A stretch of 64,000 nt of DNA from Auanema rhodensis (GCA_964057225.1 OZ059896.1:16690501-16754500), one strand, 5' to 3'. Counted from the first letter of the stretch, positions 48,138 through 62,586 are shown. Notes: generated by a model from the sequence alone, not told the origin. Numbers and translations are program-made.

Positions 48138-51100
48138 TTAGACTGTGTTTGAGAAAATGGGCTGTTGACGCATGGCCAACAGCGTTTTCAGGAGGTCGTC
48201 TGAAGCGGCTGAGGTAAGAGACATATGGTCTGGTTGGGTTGTAATATACAGGGGATGCTGAGGCTGCGGTGGTGGAGCCTGATGTTGAGCTTGATTTTGT
48301 TGATGTAGCTGCTGCTGATTACGGAGTATGGCCAATAAGTCCGGCTGGTTATGAACTGGAACTGGAACTTGCTGTTGCTGTTGAGGCAACTGTGTTGCTT
48401 GATTTGCGGTCAGAATGCTAAGTAGCTGTTGAAGACAAGCATTTTGTTGCTGAGCTTGTTGTTGTTGTTGTTGTTGTTGCTGCTGTTGGAGCAATGAAGT
48501 TTGAAGCAAAATCTGGGGGTTAAGTAGGCTGACCAATTGATCAGCTGACATCATTGAGGCCGTTGTTGTTGGCTGAGGAAGACTCATATTAACGTTGTTA
48601 CGTTGGAGCTGATTATGATTCATCAAGAATGGAGAAGAGATTCCAGTAGCCGGTACTGTCATGGAAGCAGCTGATGTCATTGAAGTAATTGGTACTTGGC
48701 TGACAGTAGGCTGTGTTGGAAGGAAGTTCATTCCGGTGGTTACTGTAGGGAATGAAGATACGGTAAGCATTGGAGAAGCTGTAGCTGGAATGGATGGAAT
48801 AGTTGTGGATGAAGCAGAGGCGGTGATTGGAAATGGTGTAGGAGTAGATGTAGATGGAAGAACAGATGGATTTGGAATAGGGGTTGATGATGTAGTTGTT
48901 GCAACATCAGATGAAGTGGATGTGGTGGTTGTAGAACTAGCAGGATTTTCGTTAGATTCCTGGAAACAAGCATAAATAGTTAAAAATCAAGAATCATAAC
49001 GAAAACTTACATCATCCACGAAAAATTTCAAGGCAGGAATAGTTGGAAGTAAAATGTATCGGCCTTTCTTCTCTTTTACATTTGGTGGGGAAATCTTAGG
49101 AATATCTCTGTATGGTTCCTGAAAAATGATAAAAATGAATTTTTCTTATATTAATTGATATTAGAAATGATTTTTGATTGTTTAAGTGATTGAAAACATT
49201 AATCTGATGCTTTTTTGCAAATTTTATAATCAAGTATGGGTTACGACTAAATCTTTCATAAAAGATATACACATAGTATATGTATGTACTATGACTCGAA
49301 CGTTTAAAATAGTTAATTTGAAAAAATTACTCTGCGACTCTCACAAGCATATCATCAAGACAAAGTTTTATAAAGAGAAAAAAGCCTTCCCCCTTCATTC
49401 CTCATATTCCCTTTTTTCTTTCTCAACATTCAGTCTTATTATTGAATCGAAATATTTTTTATTCTGGTCCCATAGCTTAAGAGATAACGTTGAACTCCAG
49501 AAGAGTGCTATACACATTCAAAGGTTCAACGGAATCATCAAAACATGTTATTGCCAAGTCAGGATACGAGCCGAACGACGAGCGTTTTGAGGGAAAGCCA
49601 GTGCAACTGAATGATATAGAACAGAGAACATAGAGAAATAGTGAGTAAGGAAGTAAGTGATAGGAACAGATAGAGGAAACAAGAGAGAGAGAAAAAACGA
49701 AGAGAGAGGAAGGAGAGTAAGAGATGGGAGCTCAGACGATCATTTGAAACAGAGAAAGAGTTCCTGTAAGCTGACATAACTGAAGAGAAAAGGGGAAAAT
49801 AGGGAAATATCAGAGAATACATAGAGAAAAGACCTTTTGATATTTCAGTATAAACAAGCTCTTTACTAATGATCAGAGAGACCATTGGACAAGTTGAAAG
49901 TTGCCCTTCTACAACGGATTAGGCTTCTCGCCATTAATTCTCAAAACCTCATCTATTTTTCCAGCAGTTTGCACTGAATGAACGTATTATATCTGAACAG
50001 TATTTTCAATAATAGATATATATCTAATACTGCTCTTTAACTATTATTAAAGAATAAAATTCAAAAATAATATAGTGAAAAGGTACAGATAAGCGTTTTT
50101 ATTATTTTCTGATTTCCCTCTAGTCACTGTTTTTTTCAAAAAAAAATTTTAAGGAATAGCTGAAGCATGTATGAACCGGATACAAAAATGTTTTTTCCGG
50201 ATAAAATTTTTTTTTATTTCGTTATTATTTTCTAGCTCAGCTCATAAGATGCATCAAAAATGAAAGTTTTTCAAACTTTTCTATATTTTCTCAAACATTA
50301 TTTGACCAAAGACTATGACTATATTGAGTAACAAATCAGAACAAAATTATGATCTCAAATATGATTTTTAATTATATTTTCTAATTTTATCATATAAAAC
50401 CACTATAAGAGCAAGAAAACATTTCACATGTCCTATCTTTAATTATATTTATATACATATATGTATATAATATTTGAAAAAATATTAATTTAAACTAGAA
50501 ATACATATATGTATGTATATAAGTGTTTCAGGTGAACAAGCTTCAATTCAATAGCATTTTAGATTTCTCAGACTTAGTTGAATATGTCTGAGAAAGATAA
50601 TCCTTTTTACTATATATGAAAACAGGTATTTTTAGTTCATAATCAATTATAGACAGAGAATTACTTCAAAATGTCTCAAATAATTATAAAACAATTGAGA
50701 AATGAAGAGATTTCATCTCTATATATAAACTAAATATATATAGTTTAAACATTATTTATTAATTTGTTTAACTTTTTTTTCTTTGTAATTGAATCTGAAT
50801 ACTTTATATACTCAAGACATATTATCCTCAGAGTTACAGCAGATTTTTCTGATAGATTGTAAGATAAGAAAATAGAATTAAAAAGTTCAAATTGAACAAA
50901 TAAAATCAAAAAACTACAAGACTAATCTATTGATGTATACGGTGGCCTTATCTTCTTCTATCATTCACTTTCTTTTATTAAGAAGTATATTAAGAATTTG
51001 ATATTTTTTTTCTCATTCAAATCAGCATTTGCTAAGTTTTTAATCTATATTTGGACTGATTGACGTATTGAGCTGTACAAAAGTCTTCTAGACGTTTATC

Positions 51101-54100
51101 ATCAATAATAGGTTATACAATAATATGTTTCCGTCAGATCTTTCATCAGCCTTCGTGAGTACAGATCAAACATGAATACATGCAAACTGTGTGGGTGGAT
51201 GAATATGAGTCAAGTATTCTATCCCTTTAGCTTATGGCGTCACTATTTTTGTATATGTTGCGAGAATAAGCTCTTAAAAAGCTAAAAGGAACCAGTTATC
51301 TTTAGAAAAGTGCTGAAGAACCTTGTAACAGCTGCTGGTTGTTTTTATCAGTTTTTACCGCTAGTATATTTCATTAAGTCTTCAGTAGCAGCAGCAGTTT
51401 CCCGCAGTCTCATATGATTTTCATCAAAAATTATTTTCTTCTTCAAAAATTCACCATTTTCTCATTACTATCTGGGCTATATTCTGTTCGAATTGCTAAA
51501 CAACATCGCAACTTGCTCAATGGATCATTTAAATATTCTGATTCTCAATAGCATCAAAGCACTAAAGTTCAGAACAAGAATGAAAGTGTAAGTGTCAGGG
51601 ACCGCGTTCAAAACTGCTGTTTCTATTATTGGTTATGTTCTATGCTGGCTGACTGGTTGGCTGTTTGAGAGCAACAGAATTATTTTTCAGGCCAAAAATC
51701 ATTGTTTCATTTGGTGAATGAAAAATAAATTGAAAACAGACATCACGATGGCTGATCTAAACATTAATAAACGATTATAAACCGTACACATTACCATGTG
51801 ATATTGCAATTCCGGCTTCATCACTAGTAAAGATAAAAGCTCCACCCTCTTATTTGGACGTTTATCTGTTCTTATCTGTACCGATATTCTAATTCTTTTA
51901 TTAGAAATATAATAGAATGTAGTGATTCGGCCAAATTGTCGTAGTTTTCACATTGAATCGTGATCATATTGTTCATTTTGCACAGCAATTTTGATAAGAG
52001 ATGTACAGAAAACTCTGACAAACATTGCTTTTGACGCCAAGTTATCTTCGACCTTTCCCCTCTCCCTCTCCAATTTTTTGGCAAATTTCTCGACTTCTCC
52101 AAGTAGCTACGATGTGTTTAATCTTCTGCCGTAGAATTTCGAACAAAAAAACTGAATATTTTTTAGTTTGCGCTTGTTTTTCTGTTTGTGGTTGGTTCGA
52201 GAATGCTGTAAGCAACTTAACAACATGATCGTAACGTTGTTTCAATTTTTGAAGTTACGCAGATGTCGTGATATCGAAGTATTGTTTGAACTGTGTATCT
52301 CTTCCGCGTTCTCAACATACAATCTATTTGAATCATGATAGATCATAAATTTCAAAGAGATAGAGAAAGATGATCAAACTAAATACATATTTCGTTCGTT
52401 CAGCAACTATATTAGCGATATCTAACTATGGTGTTCCTAGATTAGAAAAAAAAGATAAGATATTAGTTAAAACTAATACATGTGTGTTTGTATATCAGAT
52501 AGCAAAATGGCTAGAACAGAGTGGTTAAGATTTGAGAAAAAGAATATGCAAGAATATGATCATCAAAATTACACGAGGTATTAAAGATAGAGATAGAGAG
52601 AGATAGAGAGAGAGCGGGTATATTAGAGAGTGGGCGAAGAAAGACCAATGAGATCATCAAGTTTTGATAGTCAGTTATTCAACAGCGGCTGCGAAGAAGA
52701 TGCTATGTGTTGAAGGTAAGAAAAATGAATTTTTAAAAATATAAAAACGGTAAAAGATAGAGAAGAAATGATTTGTTTGATCTTTTGGGTTATTACAATG
52801 GAATTAAGAGAAAAAAAAATGGGAAAAATGAAATAAATAAAAGGTTCAACGAGGTGAACTTTTTTTTTCTCATTCCGTTATAAATAAGTAAAATTGAAAA
52901 TCAACTACTTCTGATATAACTTAAATTAGTAATTGAAATCAAAAAGCAATACCTAGTGTTTCAAAATTAGTAAAAATATAATTATATATTTTCTGTTTTA
53001 AAAAATAAAGAGAATTATATGAAACTAACCATTGGGCAGATTGTAGTATTAGCACGTTTTCGGCTGATTGGCTTTAGATCATCATCATTGTCAGTTGGAT
53101 AAGACATTGTTTGAGAAGCAAGAGAAGCTTTACGCTCTTCTTCCTTCTTCTTCTTCTCAGCAGCACACTTAGCCTTCCAGATATCATAGGACATGACGGT
53201 CATGGCTCCAAGTGACATGCTTCGACTTTCGATTCCGGTACGCGTTGGGCTCTGAAAGCATGATGACATTCATTAAGCTGTTTTATTTAATATGAAATGT
53301 TTGATGAAAAATCATGGTTCTATGACAGTATATATGCTGATTGTGCAGGAATTTCGTGATGGATTTCATGAAAATAATGAGAGAGATCATTAGAACGATA
53401 CAAAGATAATAAAAGTAAAATGCTATAGCGAAGAACTGGGTTCAAGGAAGTCAAGGAAATTCTTTGATTTCTCTGTTCTCGAAAAAAAAAGAAAATTAAA
53501 GATCACAACGTTGTTGAAACTGTTTGAACTACATTCAACACTACCGTATAGAAAATGTATACAAATAGTTGTGAAACATATATAAAGATAAATTGAGTGA
53601 GAGAGAAAGAGAAAGAAAGAAGGGTGGGGACGCAGTACATTTGAGGTTACCCAATGATGCTACAATAAATTTAATTGAATAAAGATAATAATAAAAAAAT
53701 ATATATATATATATATATTTATCTTTATATCAATTATGAGCTTGAAAACTAATTTTGTAGCAAAGTGTTAATTTTATGAGAAAAAAATGTGTTTGATCAG
53801 CCTAAAAAGTAGAGTTTTCCTAGCATCAGCACAAAAAAACGAATAGAATAAACTTTGGTTCCTTTGATCAATGAAATTTGCAAACAAAAAAAAGAAAGAT
53901 CATTCCGTCCTAGTTGCTGGCTCTCTACGTAGCCTTGTGTTTGAACGATATGGGGAGGAGAAAATCAAAAAAAGGAGACGGAACTAATGACATATCACGT
54001 CATCGTAGGGCTATAACGACCATTTCCGGGACTTCGAGCATGAGCACACGTGGCAAATGGACCCGATGAGCTTTGATGATGGCAGAGAAGAAGAGAGTAG

Positions 54101-55871
54101 AGATAGAAGCATAGGAAATGAAGAAGGACATGATGGAAAGCTAAGCTATAGTCATGCGGAGATGTAGGTAAAGCTCAATATGTGTCTGATCAAAAAGAGC
54201 TAGAGATGAAGACATGAAAGCAGACATATAGAGTAATGTAGGGTTGAAACAGAACACATATCTCGTTCTAAATAAGGGAAGTATATGTGCAATATATCAG
54301 AAAAAGTATAGGAGAAACCTGAAGACCTATACTGATCATAAACATGTTCGAATGAAGCTAATGAGGACTAAGCTTAAGCGAAGCTTTAAAAATAGGTGAG
54401 ATAGATGATTAAAACTGGAAATCACCAAATTAAAAAGAAATTCAATTTATCATCGTCTTGAAAAGTCGATCTTTGGCTCAACATGTTCATATGAACGACA
54501 TAATAATGCGGGAATATACATATGTACATGTAAGCATGTAAGTCTCTCAATTTCTGCAACCTTTCTTTTCTCATATTCCCTTATATATCTATCTAACTAT
54601 ATATATATATATAGATATGTGTATAGTTAAAAATATATATTTTTGTACTTTTCAAATGATTAAGATAATATAGTACAGTTTAACATTATACTATGCAAGA
54701 CGCTTAACTATGCTCACATTTTCTAGTATATTATAACTGAAGTTCTTTCTATCTCTGTCTATTTCTCTCTTTTTCTCTCTCTTCCTATGTCCTTCTATAT
54801 GCTTCTTTAATTATAACATTTTGAGCAATGCTGTCATTGAAGTTTGAAATAGTCTCAGAAGGATTCCGAGAACTGTTAGACGAAAGTGGGGAGTTGAAAT
54901 TATTAATTTCTGATTTGAAAGTTATAGATTTACACTTAGTTAACAAAAGAAAATATTTGGATGACTGTGAAAAGTTTGACAAAAACGAGAGAGAGAGAGA
55001 GAGCAATTCAAAGATCTATAGAACTGAGCTTCAGGTAGTACTTAAGGTGATTCTTGTTGCTAAATCAGGAAACAAGCTTTCTAAAAAGCATAATAACTGT
55101 TATTGTTCCCTTTTGTGTTATAGAAAATGTGTATATCTAGAGATAAATGAACACTACAAATATATATATATAGTATATAACATATATATATTTGAACTCT
55201 ATTATATAGAATTTTTGAACTGACTAATCAGAATCAAGAGGGTGTACAGTTAAGGACATACAGAGGGCAAACACACATACATACACATAGAGATTGGTGG
55301 ACAGGATAAATGACTAGACAGGGAAAAAAGAAGAAAACGAAATAGACAAGAAGAGATCGATGCTCCGAAGGTCAGTGATCATGCAAACAAGAGAAACACG
55401 GAAATATCGGTTTTTGATTCGCTTCCAAAAGCATAAAGACAAAGGATTTGTATCCAAAATCATAATCAGCATTAATATTGGTTGTTGAACAAATAGTTAT
55501 ACGATATAAACAAGAATAAAAATACTTTTAAAAGATAAAACGTACACTGTCGGAATCCATCTCGGCTTCAGTTGATGAGGTAGTTGCTGTTGAAGAGCTG
55601 GATATTTTGCGTGAGCTCACTGAAATAATTAGAAATATAAATGTGTTTCCGTACATGTTATTCGATGTTTCATCATCAGTTTGAAAAAAAAAAAAAGTTG
55701 GTTGAAGCATTGATTTCAATATGAATTTGAAAATTATATTAGTCCAATAATAAAAAAATGAAATGAACCTATGAATTTGGGACTGTAACAGTTGCCATAT
55801 AAACTAAAGATCTTTGACTGTTTAAAATGGAGTTAGGAGGAGCAGAGTGAAACAAATATATCATAGATAAT

Positions 55872-55923
<52 letters not shown>

Positions 55924-58900
55924 TAGAGATTGTAGTTCATCATAAATAGAATCAGTTATTGGTACATGACTAAGAAGTGAAACAACAAAAAAAGCCAAAA
56001 ATTAGATTTTGCAATAACATGCATGATCAGTACGGTATTTTAGATAAAAAGTAAAATTGGCTGTTGAGAATCTTTTTGAGAGCTAACGAAGACAAACATT
56101 TGAAGTTCATTCATGAACTTCTTACGTTGTTCTGTTTGACTGATTGCCCTGTTGGAAGGATGGCCTGACTGATTCAGTTCAACAATTCATAATCAACAAT
56201 GAAAAGTCTGTCTGAGTCGAGGAAAGTTCAAATGGGACTGATATTCGTTGCGTACTTTCAAAATGTTCTGAGGAAAGATAATCAAATAATTGAATGGAAT
56301 AAGAAAGATATAAAGTGTTTATATGAAAAGTTTATGATGGACGGTATAAGAGGGTAGATTAGTTGTTTGGAGGTAGGAAGTAAAATTTCTCCTGAAGGCG
56401 TGACATTGTGATGCGGTGCTGATGACCCTATGACAGTTTTGTTTGCAAATGACATCACCGCTGGCACATTTTGATAACATAATTAGAAATATCCATTCTG
56501 AAGAAGAAAGGGGAGCATAGACCGGAAAATGAGGAATACTGATGGTTAAGAACAACAGCGGCAAGGGGCGATGAAGATGTGAAAATGAGGGAATTAGAGA
56601 AAGAGAGAAACCTTCGACGGGTGCAAAGCAGGGTGTTGAGATGACAGAGCTGGACAAGTTATAGAAATTTGAAACACAAGTACTCAAAACTTTCGCAACA
56701 AAACGGGAAATTAAAATGTATCGAAAAACATTCGGAAATGCAGCTACAGGAAGGCATCAACGACGACGATTGACTAAATTTGGACGCATTTGCAATATGT
56801 GGCCAGAGAGAACATATTTGCTTCTAATTTCAATTTTAAGAAAGAGCAATTACGTTGTAAGACTACAAAATATGTTTAGTTGTAAAATTATGTGTATATG
56901 ATCTCTTGGAGCAGTTCATATACGCCTGCTCTCAATTTGATTCTGTTTCTGAATGTGTCGTTGGTTTTGGTGGCATGCTTGGAGCATTCAAAGGTCATTT
57001 CATCAAAAATACATTCAGATTAGGGAGTGGTATCTGGTATAAGGAGAAAATGTTTTTGGAAATCTTATTGAAAATCGGGATGAGATTTGAGAGTTAATAG
57101 ATGAGAAGAAACAATTGGAAGATCAAGTAATATGCGCACTTGTCTGGTAAGGAACTGGACGTCGAAAACAGTGTGAGGAAGCCATGAAGGGAGAGTTAAT
57201 AGCTTCTGGATCGACCATTCCGATTTTACGTCGTAGCATGATTAGGTGAATATTTCAATATACACGTCGTTTACACCAAATAGTTGAAGATCCAGCTAGT
57301 TTTGATTAACAGGAGCCTATATACTAATAGAATAAATGCTTTTAATATACGGAATATTTGTCAAAATGTCGAAAAAGAGGAGAAAATGAATGAATAATAA
57401 GAAAAAATAGAGTTCTCAAATGAAGAATCGTTGGCAAGACTGTACAGTTATATCACATGAGCTGAAAGACAGCCACGTAATGAGGCAGAAGAGATTTGGA
57501 ATGAAAGAGAAACAGAGGAGAAAGGATGGATAGAAAGAGGAAAACGAAAAGAGCAGGCCGCCAGCTTCGCTTACTGCCTGGTAGGCTGACGGGGCTGGCT
57601 GGTCTGATGTGGTTGTATGTGTATGTGTGGACCGCCTTCTTTCACTTTCACTCTAGACCGACTAGGCCACCCCATTCGGAATCCTCTCGTTCTCTATCAG
57701 ACCCTGAAAGAACACACTTTCCGGTAGATAGACTCACACGTACATGAGAAGTGATGCTGAGGGAAGTATCGAGAATAAGAGGAAGCGAATATGAAGAGTT
57801 TAGATGATTGAAAGAACGAAGATAGAACTTCAAGTTGTTTCTCGAATCCTTATCTTCTCCTAGAATCTACAATTCATAATTCTTATACACAGTATAACAA
57901 GAGAATATGAATATCCGAGTTTTTCGAATTCCAAGATGGCAGTCAAATAATTGACTTCTTCTACTTTTCAGACGTGAATTACATCTACTTGGCTGATAAT
58001 CTGATCAGAAAAATCTCGAAGTTAGAAGAACGATAGAAACATACACACACAATTACAAGTACTCATGATACTGAATTGTCTACTCAGGCATATCGTTTCT
58101 CACAACTTTCAGTTAATGTTGTACGTCGTCTAAATCACTCTAAAGAGGCTCGTCCTTCTCTCTTATTCGTTCGATCTTCCAGGTCTCTCACTGTATTCTC
58201 TTCTATCTATGCATCGTTTTTCACAATCAATTTAGCTTCCTCTTCTCTCCTGTTTCATCTATTCAGTCATCCATCCTTTCTTCGCCTGCTAATGCTCTTT
58301 GGTTGTGCTTTCGACTGTTTTTCTCGTCGGACGACGATGTCGATGTCTATTTTTCCGTTCTCCACGCCGACACACACATACATACACACGTTTCACTTTT
58401 CTTTTTTTCTTGCTTTCGCTCAGAGAGCCATTCTGTTTTGCCTGCTTCGCTTCCAGCTCTCTACCTCTCTTACTCTGCTTTGGTCTTTCCTCCCCTCCCC
58501 CTCTCCTCTATATTTGTGTTGCACATTGTTATCCATTATACTTGTTTTGTACTATAAACATGCGATGGAAACTGAACGGGAACAGCAATGGCAAGACAGA
58601 ATGAAGAATGAAAAGAGATCAGACGAACTGAGAGACGACAAAGTACGTAGAGTGCGACAGAGAGCAAGCTGTACTGAGAGGGAGAGCTGGTTAAACAGAT
58701 GTATGAAAAGAGAGATTGAATGCTAAGCCTTCAGCAGTCGCACTTTTCAGTTACTTTCAACTGCAAAATAGCATCTAGATCAGTCAGATCGACGAACGTC
58801 GACCAACAGCCCTGGTTGGACGGAAACAAGAAGCTAGAGTACTATGAATCGAGAGACATATAACGCCAGAAAAAGACCAAAACAGCCCGTCATCGAGGTT

Positions 58901-61717
58901 GTCTACTGTACTTTCCTGAGAATACTGAGAAGAGAAAAAGAATAAAAGAACAGAAAAGCAGAAAAGCAGAAGAAGCGAACTGCAGAGGCGAAAGAAGAAG
59001 GAATGATTTGGAAAGTAGAAGTAAACGAGGGAGATGATGGAGGGAACTGAATGAAAAGAAGGGGATAAACAATAAAACGAATAACTTCGTTTTTCTCTTC
59101 AACCATACCTTTCAATTCTTTTTCTTTTTCATAACTCATGATGAAATATTTGAGGATATCCTCTCTTTTATGTTTTCCAAGCCTTCTGACTTTCATTGAG
59201 AACTTGAAACTCATTTTCTTCTGTTTCCACATTAGTTTTTACAGAGATCACTTTGCCCTTTGTTTGAACTGAATTTCTAGTCTAATTCATGTTAAATCTG
59301 TATGAACAACTAGACAATTCAATATAGTTTCATTTAATCTTAACCAAATCAATAAGAATGTGAAACAAATTGTTCCGGATAGTCGTGTGACTAGCCTCTT
59401 AGAACTTAGCCTCACAAACCTATCCAACAAAATAAAAACAAAGTTCTGGTAATATTGAACTTCCTCAAACCAACTAATTACTCAGTCAGGCATGATTTCA
59501 TAGAATCAACAACAAAAATGTAGCAGGATTCGTCTCATTCACGTGGACAAGCAAATAGAAGGCACATGAATTTTATTCATGGATTTTGCAACATTTTCGA
59601 AGTTTTCGTCGCTAACTCTTCCTCTATTCAATCCACTTCATTCATGCTGATGTTGTCGTTTTGTCTTCGTTTTCTCCTTTTCACTATTTTTTCTATTTTG
59701 TTAGAAAACTTGAAACAAATATCACCTCCACTTCTACTTACACAGTATAAGGTTATTATAAGTTATTTCTTGGCCTTATAGTAAACTTGATAAGAAGTAA
59801 AGTAATAAGCTAGACATTGTACCATATAATTTGATGATAATAAGAGGAAGAGAAGAATAGGTTGAAAAAGAAAAAGAAGAAAGAGTCAATGAGTTTACAT
59901 GTACCAATCAAAAAATATTTTTTCAATAGAGTACATATCTTACTAGCTAATAAGTTGTTCCTAATTTCTCAATTTGATTGTCACATACTCCATCCGCATA
60001 ATTGCGAGTCAAAATCAGAAATGTTCATCTTCAAATATGTTTTGATTGGCACAAAGTAAATTAGTGTTAAGATTGCTGATCATATTTCCTTTCTTTCTTT
60101 TTCTCTCTCTTCATTTCTTTTATTCTCTCTCTCCATCCTATTCTAGCTTTCTCTCTCTCTCTCAGCATGAACAAAAATGCTCATCATTGACTTTTGTGAA
60201 AATCGCAGAAGGTTTTTAAGAATTTGAAATTAGATAGGCAGTGTGAGGGAAAAACAATAAAAATGGATAAAAGAAAGAGATAACATAAAAAATATAATAA
60301 TATAACAGAAATAAATGAAAAAAGAAAACTAAATCGACAGGAGGATGAATGAATGAGAAAATTAAACATTCATCATGTTTAACTTCCTTATTTTTAATTT
60401 AAAAAATGTGAAAAAAGGCGTGAAAATGCTAAAAATGTGATTTTTTAGGAGAAAAATATTTTGTCAAAACAAGCTATAACAGCTTTGAATAGCAGAATTA
60501 ATATATTAACTGTGGTAACAAGTTCAAACTATGCACACTCAAGCTACGAAATAATTCAAATGAGTATATTTATACTATATATGGTATATACATATAGTAT
60601 AAAACTCCGAGAGAAAAAGAAAGATATAATGCAAATATAGACTGGAAGAGTATTCGTAGAATATGGCCAGGTTCTTGCAAGAATTTAAAATTTGTTTGAA
60701 CGCTTGGAGGATATAAATGACGTGACCACTTGGTTCAGATGTGTTTCGTCTATTTTAAATTATATATACGATTGTGTTGAACGGTTGATCTCAGAAGGAC
60801 AAGTGCATTTTTGCACAAAAACAGTATTAATAGTCAAGAATTTCATACAATTCAATATCATTATTGAAAAGGTAGGGGAAGGCGATAATCGGAAGTTATA
60901 TTTAACATTTGGAGTTTCGAATCTGCTTTTGCTCTGCGAAACTCATCCTTTCCCTTTTTTCTTTGTATAATATTATATGATAAAACTTTAATTCATTTCA
61001 TCTTTGTAATCAACACCAACTTAAACCAAACTTGAAACCAGAAGGACGAACTTATTTTGCGTAAATTAAATACAACTTACTTCCACTACGGCTTTCTCGC
61101 TCTTGTCTTCGTTTTTCACATAATTCAGCAGCAAGTTTCAATTTATCCTTATTTCTCTTGCTGAATGATTTCAATCGTTTTTGATTTAATCGTTCACACT
61201 GAAAATCCATGACTTAGTTCAGATTTTGATTGATCTAATTTAGTTGAACTGTTTATGTTTTTTTTGTCAAATGACCGAAATGAATTGTTTTAAGGTATAG
61301 TCTATAAACCGAAATTATTTCAAATTCTAAAATAATAAATGATTAATAAATTAGAAAAAATATATAAATTATGAATTTTGCAGCAAGTTTAATAATTTTG
61401 TAGAGAAAATTAAAAATTATTAATTGAAATTCTTATTTAGTTTCAAATTGTTTAGTTCCAAGTTATAACTTCAAAATTATACTTACGGATTTGCATGTAC
61501 AGAGGATGTATGGACAATTTGGTGTGTGATTCTTAAGAACCACTTTTTCGCCGTGGCCTTCACATTTACGGCAGTAAAGAATACGTCCTGCGGATTGTGC
61601 TCCGGTAGTACTGGACGGTGAACCAAGAGGAGGATGATTCTCCATATCTGGATTACTCCATTCGCTAGCATTTGAAGGAGATTTAGACATCTCGCGAACC
61701 ACCTGTAGTGGTGTCAT
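48138..61717 (-). CDS. DM-domain (doublesex/mab-3 family) transcription factor, 524 aa
   Basis: DM proteins bind DNA through an intertwined zinc module and direct sexual differentiation and other cell fates. Six exons, 5' to 3': 61717-61487, 61198-61081, 55619-55546, 53251-53030, 49118-49011 and 48959-48138, closing in phase. The DM domain starts near residue 45: CRKCEGHGEKVVLKNHTPNC, then CTCKSC, giving the full Cys/His zinc ligand set. The domain is split by intron 1 between the last two cysteines. The following recognition helix (ERLNQKRLKSF) is diverged from the usual form. The middle is Ser/Thr- and Lys/Glu-rich. The last exon is Pro/Thr/Gln-rich with a pure Gln run near residue 410 and ends LLKTLLAMRQQPIFSNTV, composition expected of an activation region. 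Introns of about 5.5, 2.3 and 3.9 kb are outliers for this window. ATTTTCAG four bases before ATG is a trans-splice acceptor candidate. Confidence 0.85.
49119..53029 (-). other. DM-domain gene intron 4, 3.9 kb
   Basis: A long intron with no further exon that I can fit. It contains a more complex patch at about 51850-52260 with overlapping open frames on the minus strand, no motif, and a GATAGA-type simple repeat at about 52585-52615. It could hold regulatory sequence. Confidence 0.4.
53252..55545 (-). other. DM-domain gene intron 3, 2.3 kb
   Basis: A patch at about 53985-54070, richer in GC than its surroundings, contains CACGTCAT (like a CRE half) and CACGTG (E-box). AT-dinucleotide repeats lie at 53699-53719 and 54599-54614. 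A plus-strand open frame at 54828-55223 has no domain or splice partner and is probably chance. Confidence 0.4.
55620..61080 (-). other. DM-domain gene intron 2, 5.5 kb
   Basis: The longest intron in the window. It holds a (GA)n tract followed by a G run (55875-55923) and a conspicuously GC-richer block at about 57480-58900 with long plus-strand open frames (58076-58726) but no recognised protein. TCTC-rich patches lie at 60085-60165. No alternative first exon with a DM motif was found. Confidence 0.4.
55875..55923 (+). repeat. (GA)n plus G-run
   Basis: About twenty GA units run directly into ten G residues in the DM-gene intron 2. Confidence 0.95.
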
Positions 61718-62557
61718 TTAACTGAAAATATTATTTTAATTCTTTGCATGTATATGGTAGGAAGATGAGAAAAATAGCAGAAGAAGAAATATAAAGGTAG
61801 AGTGAGAGTTAGATAAGAGATACAAAGAAAAAAAGAATAATAGAAACATAAAGAAAAAAACAGAGAGTATATAGAATATAATAGAATGAATAGAGAAAAG
61901 AAGAGAAGATAAAGCTGAAAAAGGCATAATCAAGTAAAACAGTTAAATTGATAACAAAAAGCAAAAAAAAAAAAACAAAAATAATAAATGAATGAGCTAT
62001 TTGGGTGTTTGTAGATGCATCTACTTTTAGCTTGTTAATAATAAGTTTCATGTATGCTTTCTATATACACGTGTCATTATAGAATACTTACATATTCGAG
62101 TGTCATTATTTTCTAATAAAAAAGCTTTTCGAGTGTATTAGAGGTAAGAACATGAAATAAATAAAAAAAATAAGATCTATGAAGAAAGAGAGAAAGAGAG
62201 AGAGAGAGAGCGAAAGGAATATATCAATTTCCAAGAGAGATAATGAAAGATTGAGAGATTGTACATGCTAAATCTACAGTATATCTGATTTTCAGAAACA
62301 ATTCGATGAATACAGGTGATATTTTGATGCTGATGTATATATGTGCAACAGTGCTATGTTGACGGATAAAAAGTGAATATGTTTATTTTTTTCTATTTAT
62401 ATTTTGAATTTTCAGCTGCAAATTCATCCCAACAATGTTTTTGTGAGAATTTGAATTTTTGATTTTTAATTTATACAGATCATAAAAGGAGAAATAAATT
62501 CTACAATAAGATGAAGATAAGACAGACCATCAGCTGTAATCTGAGAAAAGATACTGT

Positions 62558-62586
62558 AGTCAGTCAGTCAGTCAGTCAGTCAGTCA
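62558..62586 (+). repeat. (CAGT)n tetranucleotide repeat
   Basis: About seven perfect CAGT units, upstream of the DM-domain gene. Confidence 0.95.

Noticed and set aside
51872-52245. Overlapping minus-strand open frames as missing DM-gene exons
   Set aside because: No GT/AG borders fit the phases of exons 4 and 5, which already join directly in phase.
58076-58726. 216-codon plus-strand open frame as a gene
   Set aside because: No start context, splice partners or domain; biased Ser/Leu/Phe then Arg/Glu composition follows local CT and GA richness. Kept only as part of the intronic island finding.
60692-60970. 92-codon plus-strand open frame in DM-gene intron 2
   Set aside because: No domain, no splice support and no upstream acceptor that fits; probably chance.
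62558-62586. (CAGT)n as a CRISPR-like or binding-site array
   Set aside because: Uninterrupted four-base unit with no spacers; an ordinary microsatellite.
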